Below the pieces are notes generated by a model. The model was not told the DNA's origin. It saw nothing but the letters and a program-made list of their open reading frames with translations, and did not search any database. The translations under genes and the position numbers were made by a program. Of a stretch of 64,000 nt of DNA, positions 24,136 through 32,157 are shown piece by piece (positions within the stretch are counted from its first letter, which is position 1; every line of letters starts with the position of its first letter). The DNA comes from Prevotellaceae bacterium UBA1746 (GTDB lineage Bacteria > Bacteroidota > Bacteroidia > Bacteroidales > Bacteroidaceae), in assembly GCA_002314875.1 (NCBI GenBank), contig DCHS01000052.1, positions 1-64,000 of the forward strand, given 5' to 3'.

Positions 24136-26436
24136 ATGAAAAGAATACTCCTTTTATTTATAACCCTGACAGCGACACTGAGCAGTTTCGCCCAGTTCGG
24201 TGTAACCGACGAACAGTATGACTCCATCCAGGCACATCGCGACTCTATGCAGGTGGTCCTCAACGAAGCCAATGTCTCCGTGAAGAAGCGTGCAGTGAAG
24301 GCCGACATTGATAAACTCACCTATTCTGTTGCCGACGACCCCGAGGCGCAGTCACAAACCGCCATCGAACTCCTCCGCAAAGTTCCTATGGTCACCGTTG
24401 ATGGCGATGACAATATCAAGGTCAACGGTTCCAGCAGTTTCAAGGTCTATGTCAATGGCAAGCCCAACCAGATGATGTCCAACAATCCCAAGGAAGTCTT
24501 CAAGTCTTTCCCCGCTGCTGCCATTCAGAAGATTGAAGTCATCACCGATCCTGGAGCAAAGTATGACGCTGAAGGCGTTGCCGGTGTTATCAATATCATC
24601 ACAGAACAACAGACCTCTACGAAGGGCTGGATGGCAACTCCCCGTTTCGGTGTTAACAACCGTGGCATCGACGGCGGTTTCTTCAGTACCGTCCAGTATG
24701 GCAAGTTCACCCTTTCCGCCAACTATGGTTTTGGAAAGATGAAGATGAACGAGACCGTCAACGAGACCGAGACCACCTTCAATACCTCCGACCTCTTCCA
24801 TTGTATGAAAAGCGACGGCTATGCAAAGCCCGATGTCTTCTATAACTTCGGAAGCCTCGAAGCCTCCTACGAATTCAGCGACCACGACCTGCTGAGTGTC
24901 AACGGCGGTGTTCATGGCCATAAGCTTGGCTATGATGCTACCGGTAAAGCCGTTATGTACGACATCGACAACAATCCTATCTACGGCTTCACCCAGTTGA
25001 TTTCTACCAAACAGACCAACATCGGCTACAACGCTGGTGCCGACTGGCAGCATACTTTCAGCAAGCCCGAACAGACGCTCACCTTCTCATACCGCCTCGA
25101 TTCCTCTCCAGGCAATCAGCGTCAGACGAAGCAGAACTATGATATCTTCGGCGAAGAATATCAGGGTGAAATGGTGGACTATAAAATCGATCCCCACAAC
25201 AAGTCCTACGAACATACTGCACAGGTAGACTTCACCACGCCCATTGGAAAGTTCCACACCCTCTCCCTCGGTGGTAAGTTCATCAACCGCATCAACGAGA
25301 GCGATTCCCGTCAGTACAACAAACCTTCCCAGAGCGATTTCGTTCCCGTTATCGATGTTCCTGACAGCGAGTGGACCTACAACGACCTCTCCTCTTTGCA
25401 TTATCAGCACAAGAACAACATCGGTGCAGGTTATGCAGAGTATATTCTCAAGGTTCAGAAGTTCAGTGCCCGCGCCGGTCTTCGTTATGAGCACTCCCAT
25501 ATCAATGTGACCTATCCCGACGGCAAACGTGAAGGTTTCACGAAGAATTTCAACGACTGGGTTCCTTCTATCAACTTGGGCTACAACCTCTCCCAGTTGC
25601 AGATGCTGAAGCTTACCTATAATTATCGTATCGCTCGTCCCGGCATTGATATGCTTTCTCCCTATGTAGATATTTCTTCCCCCCAGACTAAGAACTATGG
25701 TAATCCAGATTTGGAGAGCGAACAGGCCCACAACCTCTCGTTGGCCTACAGCCTCTTCGGCATGAAGTTCAGCATCAATGCCCAGGCCAACTACACCTTC
25801 TCCAACAATGGTCTTACAAACTATACCTTCCTTGATAAGAACCTCCTGATCAACACCACCTACGACAATTTCCTCCGTCGTCGTGAGGCCAGCATGAATC
25901 TCTTCCTCAACTGGAACATCAGTCAGCATACCGCCCTCACTGTCAACGGAAATGGTGGCTATACCAAACTCAAGGTCAACGAGACCGGTGACCAGAACGA
26001 TGGTTTCAGTGGCATGGCATTCTGCAATTTCCGTCAGGATCTCTGGTGGAAACTCAAGTTGAACCTCTCTGGAGGTGGTGGAACATCGTGGGTTAATCTT
26101 CAGGGAACGGGTGATAACTGGTATTTCTACAATATTACCCTGTCACGTTCCTTCCTCAAGGAAGATCGTCTCACTGTAACAGCGAAGGCTGGCAATTTCC
26201 TCCCTCGTCATCGTAACTGGGAGCAGACCACGATGACTCCTGATTATAAGATGCACGTCTTAACTCGCATCGATCAGATGGAGTTCGGTGTCAGCGTTTC
26301 CTGGCGTCTCGGAAAACTCCAGACAGCAGTCAAGAAGGTCGCTCACGGCATCAACAATGACGACAAGGCCTCCAGCGGCCAGCAGCAAGGCGCCATGGGT
26401 GGTGGCCAGCAGCAAGGCGGTGGCATGGGAATGTAA
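24136..26436 (+). CDS. Outer-membrane beta-barrel receptor with TonB-type plug
   Basis: The product has 766 residues from the ATG before KRILLLFITL. A TTG/ATG 9 nt upstream adds only three residues. After the signal peptide there is no carboxypeptidase-regulatory domain. A plug-like segment comes directly (QTAIELLRKVPMVTVDGDDNIKVNG, quoted as ELLRKVPMVTVDGDDN, then FPAAAIQKIEVITDPGAKYDAEG). The remainder is a predicted 22-strand-type barrel of the outer-membrane beta-barrel protein family that often works like TonB-dependent receptors. No SusD partner follows. The last 30 residues after the barrel are low-complexity Gln/Gly/Met (GQQQGAMGGGQQQGGGMGM), an unusual tail because barrels normally end in an aromatic strand. 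Ligand unknown. Confidence 0.85.
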   Translation: MKRILLLFITLTATLSSFAQFGVTDEQYDSIQAHRDSMQVVLNEANVSVKKRAVKADIDKLTYSVADDPEAQSQTAIELLRKVPMVTVDGDDNIKVNGSSSFKVYVNGKPNQMMSNNPKEVFKSFPAAAIQKIEVITDPGAKYDAEGVAGVINIITEQQTSTKGWMATPRFGVNNRGIDGGFFSTVQYGKFTLSANYGFGKMKMNETVNETETTFNTSDLFHCMKSDGYAKPDVFYNFGSLEASYEFSDHDLLSVNGGVHGHKLGYDATGKAVMYDIDNNPIYGFTQLISTKQTNIGYNAGADWQHTFSKPEQTLTFSYRLDSSPGNQRQTKQNYDIFGEEYQGEMVDYKIDPHNKSYEHTAQVDFTTPIGKFHTLSLGGKFINRINESDSRQYNKPSQSDFVPVIDVPDSEWTYNDLSSLHYQHKNNIGAGYAEYILKVQKFSARAGLRYEHSHINVTYPDGKREGFTKNFNDWVPSINLGYNLSQLQMLKLTYNYRIARPGIDMLSPYVDISSPQTKNYGNPDLESEQAHNLSLAYSLFGMKFSINAQANYTFSNNGLTNYTFLDKNLLINTTYDNFLRRREASMNLFLNWNISQHTALTVNGNGGYTKLKVNETGDQNDGFSGMAFCNFRQDLWWKLKLNLSGGGGTSWVNLQGTGDNWYFYNITLSRSFLKEDRLTVTAKAGNFLPRHRNWEQTTMTPDYKMHVLTRIDQMEFGVSVSWRLGKLQTAVKKVAHGINNDDKASSGQQQGAMGGGQQQGGGMGM

Positions 26437-26440
26437 AACA

Positions 26441-26475
26441 AAAACCTCCTCGGATTTTTCCGGGGAGGTTTTTTG
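26441..26475 (+). terminator. Intrinsic terminator after the beta-barrel receptor gene
   Basis: AAAACCTCCTCGG pairs with CCGGGGAGGTTTT around ATTTTT (one wobble), ending in a T6 run. Confidence 0.9.
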
Positions 26476-26489
26476 TGTGGGTTTTTAAA

Positions 26490-26552
26490 TGGTTTATGGG
26501 TTTATAGGTTTATATAAACCAGCGTAGCGAATAAACCTTATAAACCTTTATA
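26490..26552. repeat. TTTATA intergenic repeat with AGCGTAGCG core (copy A)
   Basis: Arms of GGTTTATNGG units flank a 22-bp core at 26516-26537 that includes CCAGCGTAGCGAATAAACC. The right arm (TTATAAACCTTTATAAA) overlaps the 3' end of the minus-strand gene 26538-27008 and supplies its last four codons and stop. Confidence 0.85.
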
Positions 26553-27008
26553 AATAATCGTCACTTTTCCGCTCAGCGTGAGGGAGTATTTCAGCGGATG
26601 CCAGTCCGTAATGAAATTGCTGTCGACGGCATGGCCGTCAGCGGAGGGATGCGTGGCGAGGGTGACATGCTTAATAGTGTTGAGACTCGGGACTTCCGTG
26701 TTCGTGATATGGAGCGCGAAAGCCTTGTCGCTGTGGCCGATCGCCGTTGCCGTCGCTGTGAACTTCTCCCCCTCATGAGCCTCGGCCCATTCCTTCATCT
26801 CCGGTGTGAGATTCGTATGATGGGCTATTGTCATGTGGTGGCAATAATACTTCGCCTCGTCCTCCCAGGGGCAGAACCGCTGGGCGAAATGATAGATGAC
26901 AGAGTGCGATGCGTCGTCCAGCACGAGGGCGATATAGTCTATCTCCTTTTGGGCCGATGCTCCAAGGGCAATGACGACGGTTATGAATAAGGTAAAAATG
27001 CGTTTCAT
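26538..27008 (-). CDS. Exported 2H phosphoesterase-like protein
   Basis: The protein has 156 residues with a clear signal peptide (MKRIFTLFITVVIALGASAQ). Two H-x-T-hydrophobic motifs are present, HMTI (His58) and HVTL (His114). These define the 2H phosphoesterase superfamily (LigT, cyclic phosphodiesterases, tRNA-ligase CPD domains), whose paired histidines act on 2',3'-cyclic or 2'-5' phosphodiester bonds. The length and the beta-strand pattern fit a single small domain. Known family members are mostly cytoplasmic, so the signal peptide is notable. The last residues YKGL and the stop codon come from an intergenic repeat. The assignment rests on two short motifs. It lies 8 bp downstream of aroE and probably shares its transcript. 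Confidence 0.6.
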   Translation of the reverse strand: MKRIFTLFITVVIALGASAQKEIDYIALVLDDASHSVIYHFAQRFCPWEDEAKYYCHHMTIAHHTNLTPEMKEWAEAHEGEKFTATATAIGHSDKAFALHITNTEVPSLNTIKHVTLATHPSADGHAVDSNFITDWHPLKYSLTLSGKVTIIYKGL

Positions 27009-27016
27009 GATATCGG

Positions 27017-27745
27017 TTATTTATTCCAAAATTCCCAACTTGCGATGGCTTGGAGATGGAGCATTTCGAGACCGTTCTTTACGGTAGCACCGCGTTCCTT
27101 TCCGAGTGTTAGGAAACGAGGTTCGAGTGGATTATAGACCAAATCGTACAGCAAGTGCTGAGGAGTCACGAGGTCATAAGGTATAGCCGGTGCGTTCTCT
27201 ACCTTTGGGAACATGCCAACTGGACTGCAGTTAACGATGACCGTGTGTGCGGCCATTATCTCCGGTGTCAGTTCCTCGTATGTCAGTTGTCCTGGCTTCT
27301 TGCTGCGGCTCACATAAGTCGGTTCAATACCTAATTTTCGAAGTCCTACGACGATGGCTTTGGATGCACCGCCCGTTCCAAGAACGAGGGCGCTGGTATG
27401 ATGTGGTTTCAAAAGGGGGCGAATGCTCTCCATAAAACCGATGATATCAGAGTTGAAACCCTTTAACTTTCCGTCACGGACACGGATGACATTCACTGCA
27501 CCTATTGCCGCAGCCTCTTCACTGATTTCATCGAGAAGAGGAATCACAGCCTGCTTATGAGGAATCGTGACGTTAAGACCACAGAGATTTGGTTCACTCT
27601 TGACAAAAGCCCGTAGACCTTCTACCGTCTCCATTTCGTAGTTGTCATAGCGCGCATCAATTCCTTCCTTTGCAAATTTCTCTGCAAAGAATCCCGCGCT
27701 AAAACTATGGCCCAGCGGCCACCCGATAAGACCGTATTTTTTCAT
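27017..27745 (-). CDS. aroE: Shikimate dehydrogenase
   Basis: The enzyme reduces 3-dehydroshikimate to shikimate with NADPH in aromatic amino acid synthesis. The 242-residue product is a short-form AroE. The substrate site is in GHSFSAGFF (about 12-20) and GLNVTIPHKQAV, with the catalytic Lys. The Asp/Asn pair is in INV...NSDIIGF, and the nucleotide fold is at VLGTGGASKAIVVGL (about 121-135). The start codon overlaps the stop of menG by 1 bp, so the two are translationally coupled. Confidence 0.95.
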   Translation of the reverse strand: MKKYGLIGWPLGHSFSAGFFAEKFAKEGIDARYDNYEMETVEGLRAFVKSEPNLCGLNVTIPHKQAVIPLLDEISEEAAAIGAVNVIRVRDGKLKGFNSDIIGFMESIRPLLKPHHTSALVLGTGGASKAIVVGLRKLGIEPTYVSRSKKPGQLTYEELTPEIMAAHTVIVNCSPVGMFPKVENAPAIPYDLVTPQHLLYDLVYNPLEPRFLTLGKERGATVKNGLEMLHLQAIASWEFWNK

Positions 27746-28485
27746 TAGGCGTTTTCTGATTTTCCTGCTGTATAGAGCGTTGACAGTCCGAAGGTGAAGC
27801 GTTTGAACTTCACATCCGTATAGCCCACCTTTTTAAGAATTTCCTGCATGACCTCGCCTTGGGGGAAAGCCTCCATGGTAGCAGGGAGATAAGCGTAAGC
27901 CTTGGAGTCGCGGCTGATGATCTTGCCGACGAGAGGCATGAAGATATGACTGTAAAGCCAGAAGAGTTGTTTCATCGGGAAAGACTTCGGACTCGTCAGT
28001 TCGATGATGACGAGACGGCCGCCAGGTTTCAGCACACGTAGCAGTTCGCTGAGACCTTTTTCGAGGTCGGGGAAGTTTCGGACACCATATGCCACAGTGG
28101 CAGCGTCGAAGCGGTTGTCCTCCAGCGCCAGCTGCATACAGTCGTGCTTTTCGAAAGACAAACCTTCGATGCCCTCCGCCTTCTTTCGTGCCACAGCGAG
28201 CATGCCTTCTGACAGGTCAGCGCCGAGGAGCGTTTCCGGTTCCAGCATCTTCTTTGCAAGGAGAGCAAAGTCTCCCGTTCCCGTTGCCATGTCTAGCATG
28301 TGCTTCGGGGTATAAGGTTTCAGCGAACGCAGGGCAGCGCGACGCCAGTGTTTATCAATACCAAAAGAGAGGAGATGATTCAGTAAATCGTAAGAGTGAG
28401 CGATATTGTCAAACATCAGCTCCACCTGTTCGCCTTTCTCACCCTCCTGGTTGTAAGGCTTAATATTTTCTTGTTCGTAGGACAT
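27745..28485 (-). CDS. menG: Demethylmenaquinone/ubiquinone C-methyltransferase
   Basis: This is a SAM-dependent class I methyltransferase of 246 residues in the UbiE/MenG family, which performs the last step of menaquinone synthesis. The SAM motif I LDMATGTGDFA (near 63-73), the following GADLSEGMLAVARKK and AYGVRNFPDLEKGL are characteristic. Menaquinone is the expected quinone in Bacteroidales, so menG is preferred over ubiE. It is coupled to aroE downstream and lies 1 bp after the ClC gene, forming a four-gene minus-strand operon clc-menG-aroE-2H protein. Confidence 0.93.
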   Translation of the reverse strand: MSYEQENIKPYNQEGEKGEQVELMFDNIAHSYDLLNHLLSFGIDKHWRRAALRSLKPYTPKHMLDMATGTGDFALLAKKMLEPETLLGADLSEGMLAVARKKAEGIEGLSFEKHDCMQLALEDNRFDAATVAYGVRNFPDLEKGLSELLRVLKPGGRLVIIELTSPKSFPMKQLFWLYSHIFMPLVGKIISRDSKAYAYLPATMEAFPQGEVMQEILKKVGYTDVKFKRFTFGLSTLYTAGKSENA

Positions 28486-28486
28486 A

Positions 28487-30244
28487 TTATTCTTGTGAGA
28501 AGTCTTTCATGATTTCGCGGTAAGCACTGAAGAGGCGGGTTCGTGAGATAAAGCCCACGAGATGGCCGTGCGGGTCAGTGACCGCGAGGGTAGAGTTGTC
28601 ATGGCTGTTGAAATGCTCCACCACCTCCGTCATCGAGAAGTCCGTACGGATGATGTCCTTCGGTGGCTGCATCAACTGGTAAACCTTGAAAGTATTGTAG
28701 AGTTCACTTCGGAAGATGAGGTTTCTCACCTCATTGATATTCACCACACCGAGGAGACTGCCACCGGCATCGACGACACCGAAATGGAGGTGCTTGCTCG
28801 TTGAGACAATCTGGAGCATCTTTCCCATCGTCATCTCAGGGTCGAGGGCAGGACGGGACTTATCAACGAGATCATCGAGATTCATCAGCGTCAGCACACT
28901 CTGGTCCTTATCGTGTGTCAGAAGTTCACCACGACGGGCAAGACGCATGGCATAGATGCTGTGAGGTTCGAATGCATGAATGGTGATGTAACTCAGCGCG
29001 GAGACAATCATCAGCGGCACGAGGAGTTGGTAACCTCCCGTCAACTCTGCGATAAGGAAGATACCCGTCAGCGGTGCATGGAACACACCACTCATCACAC
29101 CTGCCATACCAAGGAGGGCGCAGTTTGTTGCGGGAAGAACAACACCGAAGGGAGCCCACATATTCCATAGTTCAGCAAAGATAAAACCGCCGATACAGCC
29201 TAAGAAGAGCGAGGGAGCGAAGGTACCACCACAACCACCACCACCATTTGTTGCTGTTGTAGCAAATACCTTGACGAGGACGATGAGCGCCAGATAGACG
29301 AGGAGGAGTTCGTGATGACCATAGAACCAAGAGTTGTTCATTACAGCCTCCGCATTGGCCTCCGAGGTACTGTTCAGAAGAATCTCTATCGTCGAATAAC
29401 CTTCACCGTAGAGGGGAGGGAAGAGATAAATCAAAGTTGCGAGAACGATACCGCCGAGTGCAAATTTTGCGTAAAGATTCTTAAAACGTCCGAAGACCTT
29501 CTCGAAACTGTTCATCATACGGGTGAAATAGAGCGAGATAAGCCCGCAGAAAGCACCGAGGAGAAGATAGGACGGAACACGTTCTACACCGAAGTTCGAC
29601 GTCAGGTCAAAACTGAACATCGTGCTCGTACCAGAGATGAAGTAGCTGACACACGCCGCAGAGGCACAGCTGATAAGGAGAGGTACGAGGGAGGCCATGG
29701 TAAGGTCTATCATCAGCACCTCGATGGTAAATACCAGACCGGCTATAGGAGCCTTGAAGATACCAGCGATAGCTCCCGATGCACCACATCCTACAAGAAT
29801 CATCAGTTGTCGGTGGTCGAGATTGAATTGACGTCCCATATGGCTACCAATGGCAGAACCTGTGAGGACGATAGGGGACTCAGCACCGACAGAACCACCG
29901 AAACCGATCGTTATCGCTGACGCCACCACTGATGACCAGGTATTGTGAGTTTTGATAAAACCCTGGTTTCGTGAGAGGGCATAAAGGATTTTCGTCACAC
30001 CGTGCCCGATGTTATCTCGGACGATATATTTGATGAAGAGGGCGGAAATAAGGATACCCACTACAGGATAGACGAGGTAGAGGATATTAGCCTGAGTAAT
30101 GATGAATCCTCGTGTGAGGAGATGTTCGATGATATGGATGAGCCATTTAAGCAAATTGGCGGCTAGTCCAGAGGCGATGCCGACGCAAAGACTCAGGACG
30201 AGGAGAAACTGTTTAGGGCTTAGTTTAGACTGGATGTTTATCAT
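28487..30244 (-). CDS. ClC-family chloride channel/transporter with CBS pair
   Basis: The product has 585 residues from the ATG at 30244. A TTG 15 nt earlier would add five residues. The membrane domain (about 1-430) has the ClC signatures GSVGAESPIVLTGSAIGS with the gating Glu, GIFKAPIAG, GGGCGGTFAPSLFLG and GVFHAPLTGIFLIAEL. Two C-terminal CBS domains (about 450-580) may bind adenine nucleotides. The gating glutamate is kept, and whether this is an H+/Cl- exchanger or a channel cannot be settled here. The gene heads the minus-strand operon, with a strong promoter and a 24-bp perfect palindrome upstream. Confidence 0.92.
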   Translation of the reverse strand: MINIQSKLSPKQFLLVLSLCVGIASGLAANLLKWLIHIIEHLLTRGFIITQANILYLVYPVVGILISALFIKYIVRDNIGHGVTKILYALSRNQGFIKTHNTWSSVVASAITIGFGGSVGAESPIVLTGSAIGSHMGRQFNLDHRQLMILVGCGASGAIAGIFKAPIAGLVFTIEVLMIDLTMASLVPLLISCASAACVSYFISGTSTMFSFDLTSNFGVERVPSYLLLGAFCGLISLYFTRMMNSFEKVFGRFKNLYAKFALGGIVLATLIYLFPPLYGEGYSTIEILLNSTSEANAEAVMNNSWFYGHHELLLVYLALIVLVKVFATTATNGGGGCGGTFAPSLFLGCIGGFIFAELWNMWAPFGVVLPATNCALLGMAGVMSGVFHAPLTGIFLIAELTGGYQLLVPLMIVSALSYITIHAFEPHSIYAMRLARRGELLTHDKDQSVLTLMNLDDLVDKSRPALDPEMTMGKMLQIVSTSKHLHFGVVDAGGSLLGVVNINEVRNLIFRSELYNTFKVYQLMQPPKDIIRTDFSMTEVVEHFNSHDNSTLAVTDPHGHLVGFISRTRLFSAYREIMKDFSQE

Positions 30245-30311
30245 ATTGCTGATAATCAAGAACTTTTAGCCACCGAGTGTCTTAATTTCGGTGAAGCATT
30301 TTTTACCGCCC

Positions 30312-30343
30312 GCAAAGTTAGTAATTTTTATCTTTTCTGCAAA
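30312..30343 (-). promoter_or_regulatory. Promoter of the ClC operon
   Basis: On the minus strand TTTG (plus-strand CAAA at 30340-30343) is followed after 19 bp by TAACTTTGC (plus-strand GCAAAGTTA at 30312-30320), 68 bp upstream of the ATG. Confidence 0.7.
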
Positions 30344-30417
30344 ATTTAATTGAAAATTAAATCGGAGAAGGGGGAGAAATACTTGTATAGAGGAATAAAG
30401 TGACGGAAAAGTGAAGG

Positions 30418-30441
30418 TCAGTGAAAGATATCTTTCACTGA
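30418..30441. promoter_or_regulatory. 24-bp perfect palindrome upstream of the ClC operon
   Basis: The 24 bases read the same on both strands, with half-site TCAGTGAAAGAT. It lies about 75 bp upstream of the ClC -33 element. GTGAAAG and GTGAAGG words recur nearby (30411, 30477, 30485). No T-run follows, so it is more like a dimeric operator than a terminator. The binding protein is unknown. Confidence 0.5.
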
Positions 30442-30582
30442 ATTGTATACTGATTATCAATAACTTAAAGTTAAAAGTGAAAGAGTGAAGGATTTTTTCC
30501 GATTCCTAAAAAAAGCAGAAAGATGTCCATTAATAACTATAATTATGCAAAAATGCTTCAATTTTTTATAAAACGGACCCAA

Positions 30583-30664
30583 TTTAAACTAGGTCGGACG
30601 TAGTTTTAACTAGGTCCGACCTAAATTAAATTACCTCCGCGCTAGTTTGAACTAGGACGGAGGT
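30583..30664. repeat. ACTAGG repeat cluster with two inverted repeats
   Basis: Three variants of TTTRAACTAGGWCSGA start at about 30583, 30604 and 30647. Two potential hairpins are built from them: AGGTCGGAC (30591-30599) with GTCCGACCT (30614-30622), and ACCTCCG (30633-30639) with CGGAGGT (30658-30664), the latter enclosing CTAGTT-tg-AACTAG. Confidence 0.6.
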
Positions 30665-30757
30665 AGTATTTCATGTATCGGCACAAAATTGAGTCTGAAA
30701 AGGCAAATGCTTCATTAGATCCAGTAAACTTTTGATGAATCCGATTATAGACAAGGA

Positions 30758-32146
30758 TTAGAAAATGCTAGGACGGAAAGTTCTTCTTCGTTGTTTCAAC
30801 GTGGTGAATCGACGTGAGATGACAGATGAAGAACGACGTGAAAGAACTTGAGGGATTCTCTTTATTGATGCAGGGGCATCCATAGTCTCCAATTCGTTGA
30901 CGGGACGGGCATTGACAGGATCAAAGGTTACTAACAAGCGCTTGAGCGGACCGTCAATACCTGCTGCATCGGCAGCGAAATATAGGAATGTGCAGGTGGT
31001 CCAATCTGCAACAAAGAATTTTTCAGTTACATTCAGAAAGCCGCCTTGAAGAACGGCATTCTTCGTGGCTTCTTCGGGATAAGCCTGTTCGTCAGTAAGA
31101 TCGTTCTGCGCCAGGGCAAGAGCCCAGTTTGCGGCGGCTTCGTTAGGCGTGATAATTGCCTGAATATAAACACGTCCTTTGGTCTTGGCATATTTCTCAG
31201 CATCGAGAGCATAGAGATCATCACCGTTGAAAAAACGATATTTCAGACTGACATCTGCATCGGAATAGTCAGTCAACAAGGTCGTGAATTTCTTTTTGTA
31301 CATCTTACCTGCACTGTCACCATTCTCATCCATGGCATAAACATATATATAGTAAGATGTGTTGGGTTGCAGACCAGATTCTTCAGAAGAGCAGGCACCA
31401 GTGAAAGTTACTCCTTTGACTACTTGCTCAACCGTCATACCTTTGGAAGTAGCATATTCTTCAATGGCTTCTTTGACATTCATCGCCATGGCTTTGTCAC
31501 CAGGATAGTCATCACAGGCGGCAATGCTCATCCAGTAGGGAACAGAGTCGTCGGATGGGGTAACGAGAACAGTTAGTGCGGAAGAACTAACGTTGGCATA
31601 ACTGATTTCAAAAGTGCAATCTTCAGGATTGCCTCCCTGCAATGTGCGGAAGGCTATTGTTGATGCTTCACCATAGCATTTTCCCTCATCGTTCACAGCG
31701 ATGGCATAGAAAACAAAATCAGTGGCAGCGGGAAGTCCTTTGACTTCGTCGCTGGCGGGACCTGTAGAAAGCAGCGCATCGAGGATATCTGCTAAAGATA
31801 GCATGGGGTAATTTTGCTGAAGATGAGTAATATAGCCCTCGACAATAGAAGCGATATTTTCATTTGAACTCTCGTATTGATCCATGGTCACGCAGTCAAA
31901 ATAATAGCGAACATTGTCATCGTCAGGAATAACAGACAATAGGGCTGAGGTCATGGTGATATCTGTGCAGGAGAGACCAAAGGTCGGACTCGTAAGCTGT
32001 GGTTCATCAAAAACAAGACTATCAACCTCAGCACATTCGTATTGTTCAACGACACCGCTTTTCATAAAGACACGGAAAGACTGTGCAGAAACTGCGAGTG
32101 CCGAAAAGAAAAGAGTAAGAAGAAAGACGATAGATTTACGATTCAT
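30758..32146 (-). CDS. Secreted protein with fibronectin type III-like repeats
   Basis: The product has 462 residues with a signal peptide ending ALAVSAQ. The mature N-terminus (SFRVFMKSGVVEQYECAEVD) resembles that of the next gene's product. Two or three Ig/FnIII-like repeats follow, each with an opening strand (TSALLSVIPDDDNVRYYF, SALTVLVTPSDDSVPYW), an intervening helical insert and a closing ALPAATDFVFYAIAVNDEGK or QPNTSYYIYVYAMDENG strand. The last 40 residues are very basic (RRSSSVISRRF, LKQRRRTFR), unlike the acidic body. This may be a real tail or the result of a frameshift. I do not recognise a named family, and the function is unknown. It lies 11 bp downstream of 32158-33048. Confidence 0.75.
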   Translation of the reverse strand: MNRKSIVFLLTLFFSALAVSAQSFRVFMKSGVVEQYECAEVDSLVFDEPQLTSPTFGLSCTDITMTSALLSVIPDDDNVRYYFDCVTMDQYESSNENIASIVEGYITHLQQNYPMLSLADILDALLSTGPASDEVKGLPAATDFVFYAIAVNDEGKCYGEASTIAFRTLQGGNPEDCTFEISYANVSSSALTVLVTPSDDSVPYWMSIAACDDYPGDKAMAMNVKEAIEEYATSKGMTVEQVVKGVTFTGACSSEESGLQPNTSYYIYVYAMDENGDSAGKMYKKKFTTLLTDYSDADVSLKYRFFNGDDLYALDAEKYAKTKGRVYIQAIITPNEAAANWALALAQNDLTDEQAYPEEATKNAVLQGGFLNVTEKFFVADWTTCTFLYFAADAAGIDGPLKRLLVTFDPVNARPVNELETMDAPASIKRIPQVLSRRSSSVISRRFTTLKQRRRTFRPSIF

Positions 32147-32157
32147 AATGAAAACAT

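Larger units (their letters stand above)
30245..30757. other. 513-bp intergenic region rich in inverted repeats
   Basis: No gene is seen. From the ClC side it holds that gene's promoter (30312-30343), an 8-bp inverted repeat ATTTAATT-gaa-AATTAAAT (30344-30362), a perfect 24-bp palindrome (30418-30441), further GTGAAAG/GTGAAGG words, and an ACTAGG-type repeat cluster (30583-30664). The rest, up to the stop codon at 30758, is plain. No T-rich terminator was found for the gene ending at 30758. Confidence 0.6.

Noticed and set aside
24352..25929. Two long antisense frames (233 and 280 residues) over the beta-barrel receptor gene
   Set aside because: They mirror codon bias of the real gene, and no start signal or recognisable domain supports them.
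30583..30664. Possible insertion-sequence ends or miniature transposon
   Set aside because: There is no transposase, no flanking target duplication that I can see and the inverted repeats are local hairpins.
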